Below are positions 23,074-29,670 of a stretch of DNA of 51,361 nt, piece after piece; position 1 is the first letter of the stretch, and each line of letters begins with the position of its first letter. The stretch is from NCBI GenBank assembly GCA_002706085.1, contig PAJO01000011.1, positions 62,054 through 113,414 on the forward strand. The letters run 5' to 3'. Below the pieces are notes generated by a model. That model did not search any database, was not told where the DNA came from, and saw only the letters and a program-made list of their open reading frames with translations. This DNA comes from Alcanivoracaceae bacterium. GTDB taxonomy: Bacteria; Pseudomonadota; Gammaproteobacteria; Pseudomonadales; Alcanivoracaceae. The translations under genes and the position numbers were made by a program.

Positions 23074-23340
23074 GCCGGAGGGTGGCCGGATGCAGGCCGG
23101 AGGGGCGCTTTTCCGTAAGCGCTTGAAATCTATGGAAAGGCCGGAGGGCCGGAAGGGCCGGAGGGTTAACGCGCGCGCGCGGGTGCGTGTGTTTATGTTC
23201 TTTACGGGTTTCGGTTCAAATTCGTTGTACCCACACGCGAGAAATACCCTCCGGCCCTTCCGGCCTTCCGGCCTTTCGTTATTTTTCAGTGTGTTGTGGG
23301 TTGCTTACCTTCCGGCCAACCCTCCGGCCTACCTCCGGCC
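23073..23340. repeat. Inverted iteron array GGCCGGAGGG, 6 + 6 copies (possible replication origin)
   Basis: Six forward copies of GGCCGGA(G/A)GG start at 23073, 23084, 23095, 23139, 23147 and 23156. Six reverse copies (CCCTCCGGCC type) end at 23256, 23265, 23273, 23317, 23329 and 23340. A GCGCTT/AAGCGC hairpin lies at 23105-23122, and a CGCGCGCG run and a T-rich spacer lie between the blocks. This fills the gap between helicase and antiterminator genes; no ORF is believable in it. Confidence 0.75.
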
Positions 23341-23394
23341 TTCGCTATTTTTATGTTCCACGACAAACAATTCAGAAATGGACAGGGGAGTGTT

Positions 23395-23991
23395 ATGAAT
23401 CCGATCCGGTTGATGGCAAAGATGACGGCGAAGGGGCTGTTGATTGATGGTTCTGGTTTTGGCGGCGGAACTGTGCTGATTACCCAGCATGATGTTGCTG
23501 GGGCTATGGGCATGGGTAACTTGCCTGCTGAGGCTGAGTTGGTGGCGCGGTCAAAGTGGTGTGATGACAACCAGGCGCAGCTGGCCTTAGCAGGTTGGGT
23601 GCAGACTGAGTTCCGGCGGCGGTGTATGCGCCATGGCTGGAAGACGGACTACTGTGAGGGCCTAGCGACGGTGTGTGTGTTTGAACTGGTTTGCCCGATG
23701 CGTTGCAGTGACTGTATGGGCAGGGGCAAGGTCTGGCAGCAGGAGCCGGAGCGGGCGGATGATGGGGTGTTACTGCGCATGGCTGACCGCTGGGTGGAGT
23801 GCAAGCCATGCAAGGGCTCGGGCCAGAGTGAGCTGACGGTGCGTAACAGGGCGGCCATCGCGAAGATCAGCAAGAGCCGGTTCAGTGAAACCTGGGGGCC
23901 GCGTGCTGATGAGATGATGACGACGCTTTATTCCCTGGACCAGAAAGTGTTGCGGCACCTTTGGCATCAGTTCGCTGATCGTGCTGCATGA
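23395..23991 (+). CDS. Q-like antitermination protein with zinc ribbon
   Basis: The 198-residue protein has two Cys pairs in the DnaJ-like form C-x2-C-x-G-x-G (RCSDCMGRGKVW and ECKPCKGSGQ) around a charged insert. A helical C-terminal DNA-binding part follows. This is the layout of the phage antiterminator Q class. Tandem intrinsic terminators follow within 110 bases, ahead of the lysis and head genes, as expected for a Q-controlled late operon. GGGGAG precedes ATG 23395. Confidence 0.78.
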   Translation: MNPIRLMAKMTAKGLLIDGSGFGGGTVLITQHDVAGAMGMGNLPAEAELVARSKWCDDNQAQLALAGWVQTEFRRRCMRHGWKTDYCEGLATVCVFELVCPMRCSDCMGRGKVWQQEPERADDGVLLRMADRWVECKPCKGSGQSELTVRNRAAIAKISKSRFSETWGPRADEMMTTLYSLDQKVLRHLWHQFADRAA

Positions 23992-24013
23992 GAGAAATTT
24001 AAAAAGATCACTC

Positions 24014-24050
24014 TTGACCTGTTGACGACCGGGACAAAAACCACCATCAT
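24014..24050 (+). promoter_or_regulatory. Possible late promoter region
   Basis: Overlapping TTGACC (24014) and TTGACG (24022-24027) are -35-like; CATCAT at 24045-24050 is a weak -10 at 17 bases from the second. It lies between the Q gene and two terminators, where a Q-dependent late promoter would be. Confidence 0.35.
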
Positions 24051-24065
24051 TTTCCCATCGTGCAT

Positions 24066-24099
24066 AAACCCGCCCTGAGCAATCTCGGCGGGTTTTTTT
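24066..24099 (+). terminator. First tandem terminator before the late genes
   Basis: AAACCCGCC (24066-24074) pairs with GGCGGGTTT (24087-24095), and a run of seven T starts at 24093. This is a strong intrinsic terminator. Confidence 0.85.
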
Positions 24100-24113
24100 G
24101 TGCCCGTTATTTG

Positions 24114-24146
24114 AGCCCGCTGGTGTGATGCCTGCGGGCTTTTTTG
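24114..24146 (+). terminator. Second tandem terminator before the late genes
   Basis: AGCCCGC (24114-24120) pairs with GCGGGCT (24134-24140) and is followed by TTTTT. It is the second terminator within 50 bases, so late expression must read through both. Confidence 0.82.
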
Positions 24147-24198
24147 TTTCTCCCGGTCCCGCTTCGGCGGGGCTTTCTATTTCTGCGGTGGGGGCTTT

Positions 24199-24546
24199 AT
24201 GCAAGACGATCCGGGGCTGTGGGCACAGCTAGTGAGTGCCGGCGGCGATCTGGCACGGCATGCATGGGCCCTGGCCATGGGCGCTTTTGGCGCGATGCTC
24301 GGTTATGTATACCGACATTATCAGCAACGCGAGGATGGTGAAGAGGTGCGACCGATTGACTGGCTTCGAATGTTCTTGGAAGGGCTAACCTGCGGATTTA
24401 TCGCTGTGACTGTGTCTTACGGTCTTGAAGCAGCAGGTGCCCCGGTGGCAATGGGTAACTTCATTGGTGGTTCGCTTGGCTTTGTAGGAACAAAAGCTGC
24501 CAGCGAGTGGGCCATCATGTTTGCCAAGAAGAAGACAGGCCAATGA
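24199..24546 (+). CDS. Putative phage holin
   Basis: The 115-residue membrane protein has hydrophobic stretches near residues 20-40 (ALAMGAFGAMLGYVY), 58-75 (GLTCGFIAVTVSYGLE) and 80-100. A charged loop separates the first two, and the end is KKKTGQ. This resembles LydA/HP1-type holins, which make the pore for endolysin release. Its stop overlaps the endolysin start as ATGA. Confidence 0.78.
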   Translation: MQDDPGLWAQLVSAGGDLARHAWALAMGAFGAMLGYVYRHYQQREDGEEVRPIDWLRMFLEGLTCGFIAVTVSYGLEAAGAPVAMGNFIGGSLGFVGTKAASEWAIMFAKKKTGQ

Positions 24547-24929
24547 TTGAGCATCGGTTCGGCAAGCGATCCATGGGGCATATGGCTGAGGTTCACCCTC
24601 ATCTGGCCATGGTTGCGCACCGTGCGTTGCAACTGTCGCCCGTGGACTTTGGGGTGACGGATGGCAAGCGGACGCTGGCCGAGCAGAAGCAGGAAGTTGC
24701 TGACGGTGATAGCCAAACATTGAACAGTCGCCATCTGACCGGCCACGCCATTGATGTGATGGCGTATGTGGATGGGCGTGGCACATGGGAGTGGGATTAC
24801 TACCAGCAGATCGGCGAGGCCTTCAAGGCCGCGGCGGCTGAGCTGGATGTTCCTGTTGTGTGGGGCGGTGATTGGCGAACCCTGAAGGACGGCGCCCACA
24901 TTGAACTGGCGCGGAGCGAATATCCATGA
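24543..24929 (+). CDS. M15 family metallopeptidase endolysin
   Basis: The 128-residue M15 (VanY/L-Ala-D-Glu type) peptidase cleaves the peptide part of peptidoglycan. Zinc ligands are visible as SRHLTGHAIDV (S-x-H-x2-G-x-A-x-D) near residue 60 and the final His in HIEL near residue 120. FGVTDGKRTLAEQ is the substrate-side motif. I used ATG 24543, which overlaps the holin stop, rather than an upstream in-frame start within the holin gene. No signal sequence is present, so it depends on the holin. Confidence 0.92.
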   Translation: MIEHRFGKRSMGHMAEVHPHLAMVAHRALQLSPVDFGVTDGKRTLAEQKQEVADGDSQTLNSRHLTGHAIDVMAYVDGRGTWEWDYYQQIGEAFKAAAAELDVPVVWGGDWRTLKDGAHIELARSEYP

Positions 24930-25429
24930 GCCCCGCAACTGTTCGAGGCATCGCAGTTCTAGTGGTGGCTTCGGTGATCTTCGGCGCTGGGCTGCTTTCT
25001 GGCCGCGCTATGGTAGGCAAGACCTTTGCTGAATATCGCGAGGATGTCGCTCTGGATGCGCTGGTAGACCAGGCGCACTTTACCGTCGAGCAGAACAAAT
25101 TGAACACAAAGCTGGCCAACCTGGCTCAGCGTCACCAACAGGAGAAATCCCGTGCCGAAGCTGCTGAGGACAAGCTGCTTGCTGATGTGCAGTCTGGTGA
25201 TCGCGGCCTGTCAGTCAACACCAACGGTTGTGAAGCCTCCGCACAGGCCGCCGCCGGAAGCCTGGATGATGCAGCCCCGCGAGCCAAACTTGACCCAGCG
25301 CATGCTGGACGAATTGTCACCATCACCCAAGACGGCGACGAAGCAATCAGGGCGCTGAGTGCCTTGCAGGACTATGTAGCCAGTGTCTGCCTTCCAGTTG
25401 AGAATAATTATCATCTGTGGCGGAAATAG
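24926..25429 (+). CDS. Rz-like inner-membrane spanin
   Basis: The 167-residue protein has an N-terminal membrane anchor (residues 8-28), a helical periplasmic part (LANLAQRHQQEKSRAEAAED) and two Cys. This is the i-spanin layout, with DUF2514-like length. It overlaps the endolysin by four bases and contains the complete Rz1 gene in the +1 frame. With Rz1 it fuses inner and outer membranes in the last step of lysis. Confidence 0.82.
   Translation: MSPATVRGIAVLVVASVIFGAGLLSGRAMVGKTFAEYREDVALDALVDQAHFTVEQNKLNTKLANLAQRHQQEKSRAEAAEDKLLADVQSGDRGLSVNTNGCEASAQAAAGSLDDAAPRAKLDPAHAGRIVTITQDGDEAIRALSALQDYVASVCLPVENNYHLWRK
25152..25358 (+). CDS. Rz1-like outer-membrane spanin lipoprotein (nested in Rz)
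   Basis: The 68-residue frame is wholly inside the Rz gene. GTG 25152 has GGAG at 25141-25144. A lipobox (LVIAAC) ends the signal peptide near residue 20, and the mature part is Pro-rich (KPPHRPPPEAW). These are the signs of an Rz1 lipoprotein. It is easily missed by gene callers because of the overlap and GTG start. Confidence 0.82.
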   Translation: MPKLLRTSCLLMCSLVIAACQSTPTVVKPPHRPPPEAWMMQPREPNLTQRMLDELSPSPKTATKQSGR

Positions 25430-25545
25430 GTGGGCGCGGGTCCTTCCCAAGATCGAGTGTATACGGGGGCGCAGAGCGCAATCTGTTTGCAGATCTACGG
25501 TTGCATAGGGGGTTGTGATTGTTCCCCCGGAATTTGGGTGATTTC
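25430..25545. other. Candidate cos region before the terminase genes
   Basis: There are 116 non-coding bases between the lysis genes and a lambda-type Nu1/GpA terminase, the position of cos in lambda-like phages. They hold GC-rich GGGCGCGGGTCC at 25432-25443 and GGGGG/CCCCC (25507-25528) around a short loop. The cleavage site itself cannot be read from sequence. Confidence 0.35.
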
Positions 25546-26034
25546 ATGGATATTGATTCTCAGGTGAGTGCTTCGGCGTTTGGCAGGCTGGTAAATATCA
25601 GCCAGCAGGCGGTGAGCAAGCATGTGGCGGATGGCCACCTGAGAAAGGGCGGCACTCTGGCTGAGTGGTTGTTCGATTACTGCGAGCACCTGCGGGTCCA
25701 AGCAGCTGGCCGTGGCGGTGACAAGCAGGCTGATCTGGCTGCCGCGAAGACGGAAGAGGCGCAGGTGAAGGCGGCACTGGGCCGCCTGGCTTACAACGAA
25801 AAGCTGGGCACTCTGGTGATGGCCGATGATGCTGCCCAAGCCGTAGTGAACTGGGCCGCTTATGCGAACCGGGAAATTCGAGGCGCTGTTGAACGCCTGC
25901 GCCAGGCACTGGAAAAGGAGCATGGTATCTCCATTGATGCCAGCACATTGAGCGATGTCGTTGAACCTGCAATCGAGCGAATTGGTGAGTTTGCGGGCGA
26001 CGTTGCGGAAGGTCTTACTGACAGCAGCGAGTAA
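25546..26034 (+). CDS. Terminase small subunit (Nu1-like)
   Basis: The 162-residue DNA-packaging protein has an N-terminal winged HTH (SAFGRLVNISQQAVSKHVAD, then GHL) like lambda gpNu1. A long helix rich in Ala, Glu and Lys follows, and then a C-terminal segment for contact with the large subunit. ATG 25546 is the likely start; a longer frame begins at 25519. It overlaps the GpA gene by 80 bases, a long but common overlap in this family. Confidence 0.85.
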   Translation: MDIDSQVSASAFGRLVNISQQAVSKHVADGHLRKGGTLAEWLFDYCEHLRVQAAGRGGDKQADLAAAKTEEAQVKAALGRLAYNEKLGTLVMADDAAQAVVNWAAYANREIRGAVERLRQALEKEHGISIDASTLSDVVEPAIERIGEFAGDVAEGLTDSSE

Positions 26035-27973
26035 GTTTCGGCCTCGCCGTCATGTACCCACTGCCCAGTGGATGCAGGACCACTACCACCTGCCGGAAGC
26101 CATCGGTGATCTGGCTGGGCTTTACGATTTCTACTACTCCCCGTATTTCCTAGGGGTGGCTGCGGCGCTGGATGACACCAGCGTGGATGAAGTGGATCTG
26201 ATGAAGGCCGCCCAGCTGGGCTGGACGTACTTCCTGATCGGGTACCTGGCAAAGCGGGTGGACTGCCACCCGGCACCGCTCATGGTGCTGTTTGCCAAAG
26301 AGAAGGACGGCAAGGCCTTCCACGATGAAAAGCTGGTGCCGGCGCTGAGCTCCACGCCTGCCATGAAAGGCGTGATCGATGTGACCACCAGCCGCAAGGC
26401 AGGCAACCGGTGGGATCTGAAATCCTACCCCGGTGGCTTCCTCAAGCTGGTGGGTTCCAACAGCCCGGGCAACGTGAAGTCCACCAGTTCGGTGGGTGTG
26501 GGTGTGGTGGAAGAGCCCGACGACACCAGCGTGGATGTAAAGCGGCAGGGTGATGCCATCGGCCTGCTGGAAGAGCGTCTGAAGCGTTATATCGGCAGCA
26601 AGCTGATTGTTGGTGGCACCCCCACCATCAAGAACCTCAGCAAGACCGAACACCGGGTGCAGGAGTCCGATTGCCGGGTGCTGCCAGTCGTATGCCATGA
26701 GTGCTCCGAGAGCCATGTACTGGCTTGGGAGAACGTGAGCTGGCTGGATGCGGATGACGATGCCCCGGTGCATGAGGTGTACGGCAGGGCTATGCCAGGC
26801 ACTTCCGTTTACTGCTGTCCCCACTGCGGCAGCGGTTGGGATGACGATCAGCGGCAAACCAACATCCGAAACACGGTTTTTAATGCGGTGGAAGCGGGTG
26901 ATCCGCTGTGTGGCTGGGTACCGACCCGCCCATTCCATGGCAAGGCTGGCTTCACGGAACTGAGTGAGCTTTATGCCTGTGTGCCGGGAACCACGCTTTC
27001 AGATGTGGTGCGGGACAAACTGAAGGCGGATCACCTGGCTGAGAAGGGCGATCTTTCCGGCCTGATCACGTTCACCAACCAGAAGCTGGGCCGCACGTTC
27101 GAATACGAAACTGCCGCGCCGGATTCTGAAGAACTGCGCAAGCGCGCAGAGGATTACCCCGAACTGATTGTCCCTGCTGGAGGCCTGATCCTAACAGCGG
27201 GGGTGGATGTGCAGCGCGATCGCTTGGCGGTGGTGCTGCGCGCTTGGGGGCGTGGCATGGAAAGCTGGTTGCTCTACTGGGGCGAGTTCTACGCAAAGGT
27301 GAGCACCACGGATACCAGCGACCCGGTGTGGAAGCAGCTGGATGATTTCCTGTTCACCCCGCGCAAGCATGAGAACGGTTTCAGCCTGATCCCCAAGGCC
27401 GTGAGCATTGACTCCGGTGGCCACAGCACCGAGCAGGTTTATAACTGGGTGCGGCCTCGCCAGAAGCGTGGCGTGATGGCCATCAAGGGCAGCAGTAACG
27501 ACTACGGCAAGCGCGAGATTTTCAGCGCCCCCCGTAAAGCCGATTACAAGAACGGCCACAAAACCAAGGCCGCGAAATTCGGCCTGCAGGTGTACCAGGT
27601 GGGTACCCATAAAGCTAAAGACCTGATCTTTGGTGAAGGTGGGCGGCTGAGTCTGAAAGGCGAAGGGGCCGGGCGCATGCACTGGTTTAACACCGTGCGC
27701 GATGACTACTACGAACAGATCACCGGTGTGATCAAAGCCCCCAGTGCCAGGCTGGGCGGCAAGCTGATCTGGCACGACAAGCCAGGCCAGCCAGTGGAGG
27801 CGGCAGACTGTGAGGTTTACGCCTTGCACGCGGCATACAGCCAGCGCCTTCACACCTGGAAAGATGACCGCTGGGATCAGCTGGAATCACAGTTGAAACA
27901 AAGCGACCTGTTCGGCGCCACAGAGAAACCGGAAACCACCGGTGACGAGCGCCGCAAATCCTCTTACTGGTAA
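25955..27973 (+). CDS. Terminase large subunit (GpA family)
   Basis: The 672-residue GpA-type ATPase-nuclease packages DNA into proheads. Early motifs are VPTAQWMQDHYHLPEA and DLMKAAQLGWT (degenerate Walker A near residue 85). VGVVEEPDD is Walker B-like. Zinc-type CHECSE and CCPHCGSGW pairs lie near residues 245 and 285. The nuclease part has LTAGVDVQRDRL and SIDSGGHST. Length and domain order are normal. It indicates cos-type packaging. Confidence 0.95.
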   Translation: MSLNLQSSELVSLRATLRKVLLTAASKFRPRRHVPTAQWMQDHYHLPEAIGDLAGLYDFYYSPYFLGVAAALDDTSVDEVDLMKAAQLGWTYFLIGYLAKRVDCHPAPLMVLFAKEKDGKAFHDEKLVPALSSTPAMKGVIDVTTSRKAGNRWDLKSYPGGFLKLVGSNSPGNVKSTSSVGVGVVEEPDDTSVDVKRQGDAIGLLEERLKRYIGSKLIVGGTPTIKNLSKTEHRVQESDCRVLPVVCHECSESHVLAWENVSWLDADDDAPVHEVYGRAMPGTSVYCCPHCGSGWDDDQRQTNIRNTVFNAVEAGDPLCGWVPTRPFHGKAGFTELSELYACVPGTTLSDVVRDKLKADHLAEKGDLSGLITFTNQKLGRTFEYETAAPDSEELRKRAEDYPELIVPAGGLILTAGVDVQRDRLAVVLRAWGRGMESWLLYWGEFYAKVSTTDTSDPVWKQLDDFLFTPRKHENGFSLIPKAVSIDSGGHSTEQVYNWVRPRQKRGVMAIKGSSNDYGKREIFSAPRKADYKNGHKTKAAKFGLQVYQVGTHKAKDLIFGEGGRLSLKGEGAGRMHWFNTVRDDYYEQITGVIKAPSARLGGKLIWHDKPGQPVEAADCEVYALHAAYSQRLHTWKDDRWDQLESQLKQSDLFGATEKPETTGDERRKSSYW

Positions 27974-27979
27974 CCGCCC

Positions 27980-28189
27980 ATGGCTTACACGCAATCAGAC
28001 CTGGATCGCATCGAAGCGGCGATTGCGACGGGCACCCTGCGCATTACGCACAATGGCAAGACCACGGAATTCCGCAGCCTGAATGAAATGATCCGCGTGC
28101 GGGATCTGATCAAAGGTGAGCTGGCATCAGGTACTACTACACCTGCGCGCCAGCACTATGCACCCAGCTTCGACCGGGGGTACCAATGA
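27980..28189 (+). CDS. Head-tail joining protein (gpW-like)
   Basis: The 69-residue protein between terminase and portal has the gpW layout: YTQSDLDRIEAAIATG, a short beta hairpin with ITHNGKTTEFRS, and then the helix LNEMIRVRDLIKGEL. gpW seals the portal and binds tail. It overlaps the portal start by four bases. Confidence 0.85.
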   Translation: MAYTQSDLDRIEAAIATGTLRITHNGKTTEFRSLNEMIRVRDLIKGELASGTTTPARQHYAPSFDRGYQ

Positions 28190-29658
28190 GCTGGCTTGAT
28201 CGCGCCATCGGCTGGGTTTCCCCTGAAGCCGAAGCCCGCCGCACTCGTGCCCGTGTGGTAACAGATCGCCTGCGGGCAGTGAACGGCTACGACGGCGCTG
28301 GCAAAGGCCGCCGCAATAAGTGGACCCGGGGCCGCGACAGCAGTGCCAACGCAGAAAGCCGTGCAGCACTCCCGCTTCTGCGTGCCCGGCACCGTGAGAT
28401 GGTACGCAACAACCCGTATGCGGCTAGCGCCCTGCGGGTGTTGACCACCAACATTGTCGGTACCGGCATTCGCCCACGGGCAATGGTCGAAGATGCCGAC
28501 CAAAAGAAATCCCTGCAGCAGCTGATGCTCAGCTGGGCAGAAACCACTGCCGTCGATTACGACGGACGGCTGGATCTGTACGGCTTGCAGGCCCAGGCAG
28601 TGCGCACTGCCATGGAAGGCGGTGACGCACTCATTGTGCGCGTCACCGAGCGCGACCCAGCCTTGCCGATTCCATTGAAGGTCCGGCTGCTGGAAGGCGA
28701 TTATCTGGACCACACCAAAAACGGCCCCATGGAAAATGGCTATGCCGTTCAAGGTGTGCAGTTCAACAACGAACACAAGCGGGTGGGCTACTGGTTGCAC
28801 CGTACCCACCCAGGTGATGTGCTGGGAGGTTTCAGCGCCAGCAAGCTGACCCCAGCTGAAGACGTGATCCACCTGTATGAAATGCTGCGCCCCGGCCAAG
28901 TGCGAGGCGTGCCACGCGGTACCGCCGCGCTCATGCGCATGAAGAGCCTGGATGATTATCAGGATGCGCGCATCGAGGCAGCCAAAAGCGCCGCCTGCTT
29001 GGTGGGCGTGGTGGTCGAGCCGGAAGGCGATGTGGACAAGGCCGGCAGCGTGCTGCCCGAGAAGCTGGAACCCGGCATGTTCCCGCGCCTGAAAACCGGT
29101 GAAGATGTTCGTTTCAACAATCCGCCCAGCGTTACCGGTCATGGTGAGTTCGTCAGCACCGAGCAGCATGCGATTGCTATTTCTTACGGCGTACCGTTTG
29201 AAGCCCTCACCGGTGACCTGAGCCAGGTGAACTACTCCAGCGCCCGCATGGGCTTCATGGAGTTTGGGCGCAACGTGGAGCAATACCGCTGGTCCACCCT
29301 GATCCCGATTGTCTGCCAAGGCCTGGCTGGCTGGTTTAACGAAACCGCCAGCCTGGCCGGCAAGTTGCCTGGGCCGGTTCGCTGGGAGTGGTCACCGCCC
29401 CGCCGCGAAATGATCGACCCCAGCCGCGAAGTGCCGCCGATGGTGGATCTGGTTCGTGCTGGTGGCAGCACGCTGTCGGAGTGGATTCGGACCATGGGCC
29501 ATGAACCTGACGATGTATTCGCCGAACTGGCTGAAGAGCGCAAGCGCCTCGATAACGACGGCCTGATCCTGACCACCGATGCCGGCAAGGTCAGCAGCGC
29601 AGGCGTCACCAATGCCCGGGCTCCCGGGCAGCAATTCCCGGCACCCGGGAACGACTGA
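28186..29658 (+). CDS. Portal protein (lambda gpB family)
   Basis: The 490-residue lambda-type portal forms the 12-fold ring at one head vertex. Typical segments are RARHREMVRNNPYAASALRV, NIVGTGIRPR, RLLEGDYLD, VIHLYEMLRPGQVRGVP and FEALTGDLSQVNYSSAR. Length is normal. It is followed 12 bases later by the protease-capsid gene. Confidence 0.95.
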   Translation: MSWLDRAIGWVSPEAEARRTRARVVTDRLRAVNGYDGAGKGRRNKWTRGRDSSANAESRAALPLLRARHREMVRNNPYAASALRVLTTNIVGTGIRPRAMVEDADQKKSLQQLMLSWAETTAVDYDGRLDLYGLQAQAVRTAMEGGDALIVRVTERDPALPIPLKVRLLEGDYLDHTKNGPMENGYAVQGVQFNNEHKRVGYWLHRTHPGDVLGGFSASKLTPAEDVIHLYEMLRPGQVRGVPRGTAALMRMKSLDDYQDARIEAAKSAACLVGVVVEPEGDVDKAGSVLPEKLEPGMFPRLKTGEDVRFNNPPSVTGHGEFVSTEQHAIAISYGVPFEALTGDLSQVNYSSARMGFMEFGRNVEQYRWSTLIPIVCQGLAGWFNETASLAGKLPGPVRWEWSPPRREMIDPSREVPPMVDLVRAGGSTLSEWIRTMGHEPDDVFAELAEERKRLDNDGLILTTDAGKVSSAGVTNARAPGQQFPAPGND

Positions 29659-29670
29659 CCGGAGACACCC

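Noticed and set aside
23073-23340. CRISPR-like array
   Set aside because: Repeats are 10 bases, lie in two opposite orientations and have no regular spacers or cas genes.
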